DNA of 64,000 nucleotides, taken from NCBI GenBank assembly GCA_002435755.1, contig DIYH01000046.1, positions 232,585-296,584 on the forward strand, written 5' to 3'. Below, in pieces: positions 9,301 to 16,813 of this stretch; position 1 is the stretch's first letter; each line of letters begins with the position of its first letter. The translations under genes were made by a program, and so were the position numbers. The DNA comes from Flammeovirgaceae bacterium UBA6059 (GTDB lineage Bacteria > Bacteroidota > Bacteroidia > Cytophagales > Cyclobacteriaceae). Below the pieces are notes generated by a model. It saw only the letters and a program-made list of their open reading frames with translations. It was not told the origin of the DNA and made no database searches.

Positions 9301-9765
9301 CCCATTGAGCGACTGACCCACCGGAAAATCGCAAGCCTCCACCATATGATTGATCATACCCTGAAGCCCCATGGCCCGACCGTCATCCGGGGAATATATC
9401 CTGTCTATGCCATAAGTATGCAGTTCTTCTATCTCTTCCGGGAGAATGGTACCTCCACCTCCACCAAACAGCTTAATGTGACCGGCACCTTGCTCGCGTA
9501 GCAGATCATACATGTATTTAAAAAACTCGATATGACCGCCCTGATAGGAGGTAATGGCTATGGCCTGGGCATCTTCTTGTATCGCGCAATTGACTATCTC
9601 CTGCACCGAACGGTTGTGTCCAAGATGAATGACTTCCACACCTGTCGACTGTATAATGCGTCGCATGATATTGATAGCGGCATCATGACCGTCGAACAAA
9701 CTAGCGGCTGTAACTATCCGCACGTGATTTTTAGGAGTGTATTTCTCTTGTACTGGATGCGACAT
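6379..9765 (-). CDS. icmF: Fused isobutyryl-CoA mutase / G-protein chaperone
   Basis: 1128 residues in the IcmF order. First is a B12-binding domain with Asp-Gly-His at 25-27. Next is a MeaB-like GTPase with P-loop GTGGAGKS at 205-212 and NKFD at 345-348, then a linker and a mutase large-subunit barrel. The enzyme uses adenosylcobalamin to interconvert isobutyryl-CoA and n-butyryl-CoA, and the G domain loads and protects the cofactor. Substrate choice is visible. Where methylmalonyl-CoA mutase has the carboxylate-binding Tyr and Arg, this protein has Phe576 (in GVFPFKR) and Gln777 (in AQNTCIF), the IcmF signature. It may serve valine or branched-chain acid catabolism. The gene is monocistronic and divergent from the 10 kb cytochrome operon. 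Confidence 0.93.
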   Translation of the reverse strand: MSHPVQEKYTPKNHVRIVTAASLFDGHDAAINIMRRIIQSTGVEVIHLGHNRSVQEIVNCAIQEDAQAIAITSYQGGHIEFFKYMYDLLREQGAGHIKLFGGGGGTILPEEIEELHTYGIDRIYSPDDGRAMGLQGMINHMVEACDFPVGQSLNGQLDQLPQRTPKALARLISAAENYPDQSSDMLQMVKGISAKTATPILGITGTGGAGKSSLVDELVRRFLLDFDDKTIAIISVDPSKRKTGGALLGDRIRMNAIDNPRVYMRSLATRQSNLALSKYVQDAIDIVKAANYDLIILETSGIGQSDTEITDHSDVSLYVMTPEFGAATQLEKIDMLDFADIVAINKFDKRGALDALRDVKKQYKRNNDLWDAADDDLPIYGTIASQFNDPGMNSLYRAIIDKVNERTGATLESRFSPTGELSEKIFIIPPNRTRYLSEIADAIREYDQWVDKQREVAQRLYAVKKSIEALDESTMKSEVEPKDKLQQLYDEIALDLDPRNKQLIDSWPEKIDKYSGDTFTYEVRGKSISVATSTKSLSHTRIPKISLPKYEAWGDLLKWSLQENVPGEFPFASGVFPFKREGEDPTRMFAGEGGPERTNKRFHYVSKGLPAARLSTAFDSVTLYGEDPDYRPDIYGKIGNSGVSVCSLDDAKKLYSGFNLAEPTTSVSMTINGPSATICAFFMNAAIDQQCELYIRENGLQEEVEQKIVGLYNEKGTDRPVYQGDLPEGNDGLGLMLLGVTGDQVLPTEVYDKIKSETLTKVRGTVQADILKEDQAQNTCIFSTEFSLRVQGDMQQYFIDHLIRNFYSVSISGYHIAEAGANPISQLAFTLSNGFTFVEYYASRGMDINKFAPNLSFFFSNGIDPEYSVIGRVARRIWAKAMKQKYGADERSQKLKYHIQTSGRSLHAQEIDFNDIRTTLQALYAIYDNCNSLHTNAYDEAITTPTEDSVRRAMAIQLIINKELGLAKNENPLQGSFIIEELTDLVEEAVLAEFDRITERGGVLGAMETMYQRNKIQEESLYYETLKHIGEFPIIGVNTFLSSKGSPTVIPGEVIRATKEEKEQQISNLNSLKESSSSKSEGLLKLLQETAIQNGNIFESLMEVTKYCSLGQITHAMFEVGGQYRRNM

Positions 9766-9890
9766 ATGGATCCTGCATTTTTGGGTTTATCACCACAAAA
9801 ATATGGATTCCTTACCAGTAAATGGGTAGATTATTATCGGTGATGGCCAGCAAGACCAGCGAATACAACACGTTGACTTTAGATTTTTTT

Positions 9891-9993
9891 GAAAAAGCCA
9901 TACATTGCGAGAGTCGCTTTGGCAGACCTCAAAAAGGTGGTACCAAAGCGAATCTCCCAGCTATTTTCTTAAGGATTTTCTATGGCTTCTTTT
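9891..9993. other. Long nested inverted repeat between icmF and the 10 kb operon
   Basis: Outer arms AAGCCATA (9895-9902) and TATGGCTT (9981-9988) pair perfectly, with further A/T pairing outside. Inside lies a stem of 14 bases with one mismatch (9909-9922 with 9943-9956, GAGAGTCGCTTTGG against CCAAAGCGAATCTC), and within its loop ACCT/AGGT. A T-run precedes the left arm and a shorter T-run follows the right arm. It sits in a divergent promoter region, so it could be a folded 5' leader or a bidirectional regulatory structure. It is not a simple terminator. Confidence 0.45.
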
Positions 9994-10054
9994 AGTGAGG
10001 CTATCACATTGATTTTTTACATTAGATAAATCATTCTGGCTAAGGGTATAACTT

Positions 10055-10441
10055 ATGGCAAATAGATCACTTTGGATTACTAGCTGCGTATGGTTGTTAA
10101 TATCAGCCTGCACCTTTGATAATGAGGAGGAAACCTTCCCTTCTGAGGATGGGGAAGTTGGTTGTCAGACCGCTAACATATCTTATCTGACTGATGTTCT
10201 ACCCATCGTCCAGGCCAACTGCTATGTCTGTCATGATAATGATAATTTCAATACGCTCGGCAATGGTATAGACCTTGAAGGATACGATGACCTGAAAATC
10301 TATGTAGACAATGAACGCTTTTTTGGGTCTATAAACAGAGATCAGGGTTTTTCTCCAATGCCGAGGGATGCTCCAAAATTGGACCAGTGTGATCTTGACA
10401 AGATCAAATCATGGATTGATGCGGGTGCACTAAATAACTAA
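10055..10441 (+). CDS. Monohaem c-type cytochrome-like lipoprotein
   Basis: 128 residues with an SPII signal (Leu-Ile-Ser-Ala-Cys, about 19), one haem motif Cys-Tyr-Val-Cys-His (about 56-60) and a likely axial Met (Ser-Pro-Met-Pro, about 105). It ends with Lys-Ile-Lys-Ser-Trp-Ile-Asp-Ala-Gly-Ala. This C-terminal phrase and overall fold resemble planctomycete-type cytochrome c domains and are shared with the proteins encoded at 35517-37888. It is the first gene of a tight three-gene operon (3-base gap to the DUF5777 barrel). Probable role: a lipid-anchored haem carrier on the periplasmic or outer side. The redox partner is unknown. Confidence 0.82.
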   Translation: MANRSLWITSCVWLLISACTFDNEEETFPSEDGEVGCQTANISYLTDVLPIVQANCYVCHDNDNFNTLGNGIDLEGYDDLKIYVDNERFFGSINRDQGFSPMPRDAPKLDQCDLDKIKSWIDAGALNN

Positions 10442-10444
10442 ACC

Positions 10445-11368
10445 ATGAAAGCAAAACTACTTTTTTCATTGCTCGCCATACTTTGCCTGATATTTGACAG
10501 CAAAGCCCAGGAAGATCTTGAGGCGTTACTGGACGCTAACACAACAACAACCGATGAACCTAGCTTCACAAAAGCAACATTTAAGTCAAGTCGTCTTATC
10601 AATGGCCACTCTATTGAGCGAATAGCGCCTGGGGCCATGGAGTTCCGTATCCATCACCGCTTCGGGCCTATCAATGGTGGTGCTTACAATCTGTGGGGAC
10701 TGGACCAGGCGTCCATACGTCTTGGGCTGGACTTTGGGCTTACCGATCGTTTAATGGTCGGTTTTGGGCGCAGCTCGTTTCAAAAAACCTTTGATGGATT
10801 CGTAAAGTACGCAATCCTGCGCCAGGGACAAGGTAAAGGCACTTCCGGGATCTCAATGGTCTACCTGGGAGGTATGTCTATCAATTCACTAAGATGGACA
10901 GAGCCAGATCGGGACAACAAGTTCAGCCAAAGGTTGGCTTATGTTCATCAGCTGATGATCGCAAGAAAGTTCAACAGCAACCTGTCGCTACAGTTGACAC
11001 CTTCTATCATCCACAAGAATTTTGTAGATACTCCAGAAGATTTCAATCTTTTTCCTGTAATTGGCGTTGGTGGTCGACACAAAATAACCAAACGTGTTGC
11101 ACTCACTGCAGAGTACTTTTATCGAGTACCGATCTCTGACTCAGACGTTGCTCCTAACTTCCAGGATTTCTACAATTCATTTAGCCTGGGTGTAGATATC
11201 GAGACGGGTGGACATGTATTCCAGCTCCATATTACGAACTCCATCCAGATGGTAGAAAAAGGCTTCATGACCGAAACCGCAGGTCAGTGGGGAGACGGTG
11301 GCATACAATTTGGTTTCAACATCCAACGTGTGTTTATACTTAGCAAAAACCATCAGAAATCATGGTAA
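10445..11368 (+). CDS. DUF5777 family outer-membrane beta-barrel protein
   Basis: 307 residues with a cleavable signal peptide (to about residue 22), then an alternating hydrophobic/aromatic pattern ending in a C-terminal beta strand. The sequence around His-His-Arg-Phe-Gly-Pro-Ile-Asn-Gly-Gly, the stretch Leu-Gly-Leu-Asp-Phe-Gly-Leu-Thr-Asp-Arg-Leu and the Asp-Gly-Phe-Val-Lys-Tyr segment match those of the paralogue at 34664-35512. Both belong to the DUF5777 barrel family of Bacteroidota. No enzymatic residues are apparent. It sits between a haem lipoprotein and a YceI-like protein and overlaps the latter by 7 bases. A porin-cytochrome relationship is inferred from context only. Confidence 0.8.
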   Translation: MKAKLLFSLLAILCLIFDSKAQEDLEALLDANTTTTDEPSFTKATFKSSRLINGHSIERIAPGAMEFRIHHRFGPINGGAYNLWGLDQASIRLGLDFGLTDRLMVGFGRSSFQKTFDGFVKYAILRQGQGKGTSGISMVYLGGMSINSLRWTEPDRDNKFSQRLAYVHQLMIARKFNSNLSLQLTPSIIHKNFVDTPEDFNLFPVIGVGGRHKITKRVALTAEYFYRVPISDSDVAPNFQDFYNSFSLGVDIETGGHVFQLHITNSIQMVEKGFMTETAGQWGDGGIQFGFNIQRVFILSKNHQKSW

Positions 11369-11910
11369 GAAAATTGTCCGGACTCACTTCGTTTGTATTA
11401 GTCTCATCATTAAGTCTAGCACAATCGAAGTATATCTGTAAGATGTCAGAAGTGACCTTCTTTTCCTCAGCTCCTCTCGAAGATATCACTGCAGTAAATA
11501 CAGCGATGACTGGTCTGGTAGACTTTGAAGGCAAGCAGTTTCTTGCGCGAATACCAATCATCAAATTCGACTTTCCCAATGACCTAATGGAGGAGCACTT
11601 CAATGAAAACTACATGGATACTGAAGAACATCCTAATGCCACATTCAAAGGTACTTTTCAGGAAGATATAGACCCAACAAAAGCAGGCCAATACACCATC
11701 AAATGTTTAGGCAAACTGAACATACATGGGGTTGAACAAGACAGAGAAATCGACGTGACACTTGATATTAACAAAAAATCTATAACTGCTACCTCCGAGT
11801 TTATAGTAGCATTGGAAGATCACGAGATTGATATACCTAAAATCGTTTTTCAAAAGATCGCTGAGGAAATAGATGTCTCTATTAACGCTACCTTTGAACC
11901 TTTAAAATAA
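11362..11910 (+). CDS. YceI-like domain protein, exported
   Basis: 182 residues with a Sec signal (Leu-Ser-Leu-Ala-Gln, about 21) and a YceI-like lipocalin-type beta-barrel. The family pattern is visible in the phrase ending Asn-Tyr-Met-Asp-Thr-Glu, followed by His-Pro-Asn-Ala-Thr-Phe-Lys-Gly, and in Gly-Lys-Leu-Asn-Ile-His-Gly-Val. YceI proteins bind isoprenoid or other lipophilic molecules in the periplasm. The start overlaps the stop of the DUF5777 gene in an ATGG/TAA arrangement, indicating translational coupling. The ligand is unknown. A link to quinone or haem chemistry is suggested only by the neighbouring cytochrome. Confidence 0.82.
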   Translation: MVRKLSGLTSFVLVSSLSLAQSKYICKMSEVTFFSSAPLEDITAVNTAMTGLVDFEGKQFLARIPIIKFDFPNDLMEEHFNENYMDTEEHPNATFKGTFQEDIDPTKAGQYTIKCLGKLNIHGVEQDREIDVTLDINKKSITATSEFIVALEDHEIDIPKIVFQKIAEEIDVSINATFEPLK

Positions 11911-11968
11911 GAAGCTAACACTATAGCCTTACTTCCCTATTTTTACTGTCTAGCTTAGCATTTAACAC

Positions 11969-13087
11969 TTGAAATCTTCCTGCTTACTTCTAATGCTATA
12001 CTCTTGTATAGCTTGTACCTCCCGTCCGACTAATAATGACATCACCTCAGAGCAACCCTATGTTGTCTTTCTGGATGAGTACATCATTCCTTTCGAGACC
12101 TATTTTGATAGCACCTGGGTAGGTGGTCTATCGGGAATCGACAACTGGGGTGATCACTATGTGATCATATCTGATGATGCTGCCAGGTATCAGGCACCCA
12201 GGTTCTACAAATCAACTATTGACATTAGGAATGGAGAGATTGACACCATCTCTTTTGATGATGTAGTGTTCTTCAGAAATGAAGATGATGAATTGTACCC
12301 TGACATTCGAACCGCTCAAAACCAGTATGTTGATCCGGAGGGGATCAGGCTGATGGACGACACGCTATACTGGGTAAGTGAAGGCTTTAGGAATCAGCGC
12401 AGTTTTCATCCAAGCATACTGGTTCATAAACTAGATGGCAGCCATCTGAGAACTTATGAAACTGATCCCAAGTTTCGCACTACTAATGATTCAATTGGCC
12501 CCAGACATAACGCAAGTTTTGAAGGCTTGGCGGTTGAGCCAGAGGGTAAATATCTCTGGGTGAGTATGGAGAATCCATTACTTCAGGATGGTGATGTGCC
12601 AAGTGCGAGTAGCGAGGGTGCTCCTATAAGGATATCCAAAATCAATATTGCTAGTGGAAAAATTGATTTTGAATTTGGCTATCAGTTGGAACCGATATTT
12701 ACAGTTCCTGATTCAGGGGCTTTCGCTATGAACGGAGCGGTAGAAGTCCTCTGGTTGGAAGAGGGGCGACTTCTGGTACTTGAACGATCTTATGTAGCTA
12801 AAGTCGGAAATAAAGTAAGATTATATAGAGCCGACTATGATGATGCATCAGACATCAAGTCAATCCCTTCTTTAAAGGGTCATCAACTGAACTTAGCCTC
12901 AAAGACGCTTATTCTTGACTTTGATGACCTGCCAGTAGAGAGGGTTGATAATGTTGAAGGCATTTGCTGGGGGCCTGTCCTGCCAAATGGTAATAGAACA
13001 TTGATCTTTGTAGCAGACAACAACTTTAGCGATAGCCAGATCAATCAGGTCGTACTCGTTGAAGTGAATCGCCCTCTGAATGAGTAA
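11969..13087 (+). CDS. Esterase-like (phytase-family) lipoprotein
   Basis: 372 residues, TTG start. The first internal ATG would remove the charged end of the signal, so TTG is preferred. The lipobox is Cys-Ile-Ala-Cys (about 16). The body matches the esterase-like activity of phytase family (PF13449 type). Gly-Gly-Leu-Ser-Gly-Ile, Val-Ile-Ile-Ser-Asp-Asp, Asp-Pro-Glu-Gly-Ile-Arg, Phe-Glu-Gly-Leu-Ala-Val and the final Val-Glu-Gly-Ile-Cys-Trp are blades of a beta-propeller. The substrate is unknown; family members are extracellular phosphoesterase-like proteins. It stands alone, 58 bases after the YceI gene. Confidence 0.8.
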   Translation: MKSSCLLLMLYSCIACTSRPTNNDITSEQPYVVFLDEYIIPFETYFDSTWVGGLSGIDNWGDHYVIISDDAARYQAPRFYKSTIDIRNGEIDTISFDDVVFFRNEDDELYPDIRTAQNQYVDPEGIRLMDDTLYWVSEGFRNQRSFHPSILVHKLDGSHLRTYETDPKFRTTNDSIGPRHNASFEGLAVEPEGKYLWVSMENPLLQDGDVPSASSEGAPIRISKINIASGKIDFEFGYQLEPIFTVPDSGAFAMNGAVEVLWLEEGRLLVLERSYVAKVGNKVRLYRADYDDASDIKSIPSLKGHQLNLASKTLILDFDDLPVERVDNVEGICWGPVLPNGNRTLIFVADNNFSDSQINQVVLVEVNRPLNE

Positions 13088-13122
13088 GTACCCCCTAGTC
13101 TCACCTACCCTTAATACAGCAA

Positions 13123-13185
13123 TTCTGAAAAAGAATTAAAAAAGTTCTGAAAAAATGTCGGATTTCGATCTCAGGTCTGTCTACA
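13123..13185 (+). promoter_or_regulatory. Putative promoter of the ECF42 module
   Basis: The 10-mer TTCTGAAAAA is repeated at 13123 and 13145. Just downstream is TGTCGG (13156-13161), close to the TGTCGA element described for ECF42-type sigma factors, about 34 bases before the ATG of the NTF2-like gene. The position fits an autoregulated promoter for the three-gene module. The assignment is tentative because only one half-site is recognisable. Confidence 0.3.
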
Positions 13186-13194
13186 CGAGAAAAA

Positions 13195-13617
13195 ATGAAA
13201 TCGAAACTGACAATTTTACTCATGCTACTCTCAGCAACAGCGCTTGCTCAGAGCGAAGAAGCTAACAGGAACAAGCAAGTGGCACTCGGGGTATTCGAGG
13301 CTTTCAACGATCACAACTGGGACCTCATGGCCAGCCACTACCATGAGGACGTGATACTTGAAGATCCGAGTCATGATGGGCCTGAAATCGGCGCTAACGG
13401 AATTCCTGCTAAGTATTCAGGCTATGCTGAATACATACCTGACATCCAGGATTCTGTTGTCAATGTCTATGCCTTTGGTCCAAATGTAGTAGTAGAATTT
13501 ATTTCCCACGGAACAACTATCGAAGGTGAGGTATTTCACTTACCTATCTGTACCGTCTTGACCTTAAAGGACGGGAAAATCATACGAGACGCCAACTATT
13601 ACGATCTGAAAAACTAA
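13195..13617 (+). CDS. Exported SnoaL/NTF2-like protein
   Basis: 140 residues with a cleavable signal peptide (Thr-Ala-Leu-Ala-Gln, about 19). The cone-shaped SnoaL-like fold is indicated by the N-terminal helix (Gly-Val-Phe-Glu-Ala-Phe-Asn-Asp-His-Asn-Trp), Tyr-His-Glu-Asp-Val, and a C-terminal strand pair with Leu-Lys-Asp-Gly-Lys-Ile. SnoaL-like proteins include small-molecule isomerases and hydrolases and many of unknown function. It leads an operon with a DGPF protein and an ECF42 sigma factor, so it is probably a target or auxiliary of that system. Confidence 0.75.
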   Translation: MKSKLTILLMLLSATALAQSEEANRNKQVALGVFEAFNDHNWDLMASHYHEDVILEDPSHDGPEIGANGIPAKYSGYAEYIPDIQDSVVNVYAFGPNVVVEFISHGTTIEGEVFHLPICTVLTLKDGKIIRDANYYDLKN

Positions 13618-13628
13618 ATTCAAGAACT

Positions 13629-13967
13629 ATGAAAACATATTTGATTCTTTTAAGAGAAGATATTCAAGCGGTCGACCAAATGACTGAAGCAGAGGCCATG
13701 GAAGAAATCGCTACTTACCAGAAATGGGTGGATGAGCTGACCCAATCAGGAAACCATGTATCATCAGAACCACTGACTTCTGAGGGATTTATGGTAAGCG
13801 AATCTCAAGTATTGAGTGATGGCCCATTCATTGAAGCAAAAGATGCTATCAGTGGATACTTTATCATTAAGGCCAATGATCATGCGCACGCTATCGAAAT
13901 AGCAAAATCATGTCCTCTTGTTACCAATGGAGGTACGGTAGAGCTTAGACCAATAATGGAATACTAG
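13629..13967 (+). CDS. YCII-related DGPF-domain protein
   Basis: 112 residues. The Ser-Asp-Gly-Pro-Phe-Ile-Glu-Ala-Lys-Asp motif (about residues 59-68) followed by Gly-Tyr-Phe-Ile-Ile is diagnostic of DGPF (YCII-related) proteins, small dimeric ferredoxin-like-fold proteins. These genes are habitually paired with ECF42 sigma factors, as here (11 bases after the NTF2-like gene and about 20 bases before the sigma gene). Their biochemical role is not established. Confidence 0.88.
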   Translation: MKTYLILLREDIQAVDQMTEAEAMEEIATYQKWVDELTQSGNHVSSEPLTSEGFMVSESQVLSDGPFIEAKDAISGYFIIKANDHAHAIEIAKSCPLVTNGGTVELRPIMEY

Positions 13968-13986
13968 ACCTTTGGAAGCTCATGCC

Positions 13987-15207
13987 ATGATCACCAATCA
14001 GCTCGATCAGTTGTACCGGCAACAGGCCGGTCAACTGATCGCCGCATGTACTGCTTACTTTGGCATGATCAATCTAGAGACTGCCGAAGACATAGTTCAC
14101 GAGACTTTTGAAGCAGCATATACCGACTGGCAAATAAAAGGTCTCCCTGATGACCCAGTTGCATGGCTATTTAAGGTATGTAAAAACAAAACCCTCAACC
14201 TGCTGAAAAAAGGTAATAGGTCTTATGCCACTATAGATCTTCATCAAAAAGATAGATCTGTTGACGCATTTGACCAAGTGGAGATCAACGAGCAACAAGT
14301 CCGATGGCTCTATGCCGCAGCGGTACCAAGCTTCAGCCCTCGTATGAGAATGATCTTCATGCTTAAGATTGTACATGGTATCAAAGTGAAAGATATCAGC
14401 GCACTCCTGATCATGAAGGAATCGGCGGTTCAGAAGATGTACGAGCGAGCACTCAAGAAAGTCAAGGAACAACCGCACATTGGTATTCTTGAAAATACTG
14501 TAATCGATCATTCTCGCCTTCCAAGCATTATCAATGCACTCTACCTCATTTTTACACTGGGATATGACCGCCCATGGCAAGTTGACTCAGGAGGTGATCT
14601 CTGCTATGATGCCCTGCGCCTAACCAAATGCCTTGTTGACAGCCCAGGCCATCAACAGAGTATGCTTCTCGCTTTCTACAGTCTCCTTCTGTTCCATAGC
14701 GCTCGTCTGCCTTCCCGGTGGTCAGCGGAAGGTAGATTATGCGATCTAGAGAACCAGGATCGCACCCAATGGAACCGCGAAATGATCCAGCTTGGGGTTC
14801 AATTCCTTAACAAATCCACTGACAATCAAAATATTACAAAGTATCATATTGAAGCCACTATTGCCTCCTTGCATTGCCTTGCGACCACATGGAATGATAC
14901 ACCCTGGCAAAAAATCACTCGTCTCTATGAACGCATGGCAGAGCAACACCCCTCGCCCTATGTCAATCTCAATCTATCTATCGCACTACTTCAATCTGAA
15001 GGGCCTAACGTTGCACTGTCATTCCTTCACAAGCAAAGCTTCTCGAGCTTTGTAAAAAATCATCAGTATCACTCCACTTTATCAAGAATCTACGAATCAG
15101 CCGAAGATATTCCCAAGGCTATCCATCACCTCAAACTTGCTATCAACTTCGCTAAACAAAAGGCCGTTATAGACTACCTAAATGAAAGATTAGCCTCATT
15201 ATCTTGA
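13987..15207 (+). CDS. ECF42-type RNA polymerase sigma factor with long C-terminal helical domain
   Basis: About 406 residues from the ATG at 13987 (a TTG at 13972 is an alternative). Region 2 carries Ala-Glu-Asp-Ile-Val-His-Glu-Thr-Phe-Glu-Ala-Ala and Asp-Pro-Val-Ala-Trp-Leu-Phe-Lys-Val. Region 4 carries Met-Ile-Phe-Met-Leu-Lys and a helix-turn-helix ending Met-Lys-Glu-Ser-Ala-Val-Gln-Lys-Met-Tyr. A DUF6596/TPR-like C-terminal extension (about residues 170-406) follows, a hallmark of ECF42. No anti-sigma gene is adjacent, consistent with control through the C-terminal extension. It likely transcribes its own operon with the DGPF and NTF2-like genes. Confidence 0.9.
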   Translation: MITNQLDQLYRQQAGQLIAACTAYFGMINLETAEDIVHETFEAAYTDWQIKGLPDDPVAWLFKVCKNKTLNLLKKGNRSYATIDLHQKDRSVDAFDQVEINEQQVRWLYAAAVPSFSPRMRMIFMLKIVHGIKVKDISALLIMKESAVQKMYERALKKVKEQPHIGILENTVIDHSRLPSIINALYLIFTLGYDRPWQVDSGGDLCYDALRLTKCLVDSPGHQQSMLLAFYSLLLFHSARLPSRWSAEGRLCDLENQDRTQWNREMIQLGVQFLNKSTDNQNITKYHIEATIASLHCLATTWNDTPWQKITRLYERMAEQHPSPYVNLNLSIALLQSEGPNVALSFLHKQSFSSFVKNHQYHSTLSRIYESAEDIPKAIHHLKLAINFAKQKAVIDYLNERLASLS

Positions 15208-15335
15208 TGAAAATGTCATTTTAGAAACATCAGGATATTACACATTCAATCCTTGCAACGCTTCACTTAAAAAAACCGTAAAAATGTAGAAAAAATCCTT
15301 AGATTTACCACAGAGATAAAAAGACTTAGTTTATT

Positions 15336-15548
15336 ATGTATTGTGAAATTTGCCAGGCATTTTCAGCGATGTACTGTACATGCAATACGAATCACGAGGA
15401 TGATGGTAAACCAATTACTGGTGGCCGTCGTACCGATGAGTATAAGATTCGTATGGACAAGCTCACCGAGTTTGTCGGAGAGCTTGCTGAAAAGCACCCC
15501 AGAGACAAATCCCTAAAAGAAATCAAAGCCTATTTTAAGATAACCTAG
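15336..15548 (+). CDS. Small Cys-rich hypothetical protein
   Basis: 70 residues, not recognised. The N-terminus has a cluster of four cysteines (Cys-Glu-Ile-Cys, then Cys-Thr-Cys within the first 16 residues), which could bind zinc or another metal. A charged helical C-terminal half follows, Lys/Glu-rich and without a signal peptide. It is therefore probably cytoplasmic. No partner gene is close: the sigma factor ends 128 bases upstream and a convergent hydrolase lies downstream. Confidence 0.5.
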   Translation: MYCEICQAFSAMYCTCNTNHEDDGKPITGGRRTDEYKIRMDKLTEFVGELAEKHPRDKSLKEIKAYFKIT

Positions 15549-15641
15549 AGCTTTTCTTCGTAAGGAGAGTAAGGCTTGAAGCTATTTTAGGAAGCATTTC
15601 GCTAGGTATTTACTGCTACATTCTTAGAGGACACCAAGAGT

Positions 15642-16613
15642 TCAGGGAGCAAGAAACTCACTGACTAACGTGGTGTATCTTTCTTTGGTGGAATCAGTTT
15701 GATACAGCTTAACGTGAGGTATGCCTGTAAAGGTATGTAACTCAATGTGTGATCTTCGCTCAACTTTTTTGAGTTGACTGATAAGTAGTTCATAAGGGGT
15801 GAGTCGGTCACTATCGCTAGCAAGTATCAGTGTAGGAATAGAATTTTGCGATAGCAGGTAGCCAAATGTCATCTGCTCTCCAAAGCCATCCACCAAGACA
15901 TCAAAGTCCTGAAAATAATAATCGAAAAGACCTTCCGGTAGGCCAAGGCCTTTTGCGCCTTTCCATAGTGTGCCTTTAACATCGGACAGTGGACTATCCA
16001 GCAACACCTTGATCACTGTACTCTTCGAAATCTCATCCTCAATATCCTTTCTGGCTAGCATCGTCTCAATGGCCATTGCTCCCATTGAGAAGCCATACAA
16101 CACTACGGTATCCTGACTCTGCTCTTCTCTCACCCATCGCATGGAAGTAGCAATATCGTCTGCAAAACGATATCCCATGTAGGTACTGGCAGGTTCGGAT
16201 TTGCCACTGTTGCGTAAGTCCGGTATGAAAAAGTTGTAAACTGAGTCAAGTCCTGCCTCTTTGAAAAGTCCAACAAACTTCATTGTCTTGAGTCTATTGG
16301 ATGTCCTACCGTGAATCAGCAAGACACATCGACGACTGTTTGGAGCCGAATTCACGTACCAGGCCGAAAGCTGCTTGCCATCATAGTCTGAAGTGAAAGA
16401 CACCTCTGAGACATCATCAAACCCGTAACCTGAAGGATCATCATTATCCCGGATGCCGTAGTGCGCCCTGACCGAATCATATGGTAAAACTCGCTCAAAG
16501 GTATATGGCTCATATTCAGTGATCATATTCAGCACCTGTTGAGGGATATAGTATAAAAAAGCCCATGCCAAAACGATGATAAGCGAGAGAGCGATAATGA
16601 TCCATTTTTTCAT
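15642..16613 (-). CDS. Alpha/beta hydrolase, membrane-anchored
   Basis: 323 residues with an N-terminal hydrophobic signal-anchor (about 4-24). The alpha/beta-hydrolase core has an oxyanion His-Gly (Leu-Ile-His-Gly-Arg-Thr-Ser), the nucleophile elbow Gly-Phe-Ser-Met-Gly (Ser near 172), the acid in Ala-Ser-Asp-Ser-Asp-Arg and the catalytic His in Ile-Pro-His-Val-Lys near the C-terminus. The triad is complete, so an active serine hydrolase facing the periplasm is expected. The sequence does not show the substrate (peptidase or esterase). It is monocistronic. Confidence 0.85.
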   Translation of the reverse strand: MKKWIIIALSLIIVLAWAFLYYIPQQVLNMITEYEPYTFERVLPYDSVRAHYGIRDNDDPSGYGFDDVSEVSFTSDYDGKQLSAWYVNSAPNSRRCVLLIHGRTSNRLKTMKFVGLFKEAGLDSVYNFFIPDLRNSGKSEPASTYMGYRFADDIATSMRWVREEQSQDTVVLYGFSMGAMAIETMLARKDIEDEISKSTVIKVLLDSPLSDVKGTLWKGAKGLGLPEGLFDYYFQDFDVLVDGFGEQMTFGYLLSQNSIPTLILASDSDRLTPYELLISQLKKVERRSHIELHTFTGIPHVKLYQTDSTKERYTTLVSEFLAP

Positions 16614-16813
16614 ACCTGAACTGATCTAGACTCACCAAGTTAGGTCAAATAAACTCATTAATCAGACTCAGCAAATTAACCTTCCACTACCACAAAATGT
16701 AAGGGGGCTTACACTTACGAATGAAAGGCTTCTCAAAACATAGGTAATCTATAATCTGATCAGTTAAATACTGCATATATGCAAGAGAGACCGAATCGAG
16801 AAAGAGACTGGAG

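Noticed and set aside
6379..9765. Reading icmF as methylmalonyl-CoA mutase
   Set aside because: The Tyr and Arg that bind the methylmalonyl carboxylate are replaced by Phe and Gln, and the fused GTPase order is that of IcmF.
9532..9843. 103-codon open frame on the plus strand over the icmF start
   Set aside because: It is antisense to the cobalamin-binding domain of icmF and has no recognisable features.
13972..13986. TTG start for the ECF42 sigma gene
   Set aside because: The ATG at 13987 still includes all of the sigma region 2 sequence; the extra five residues add nothing recognisable.
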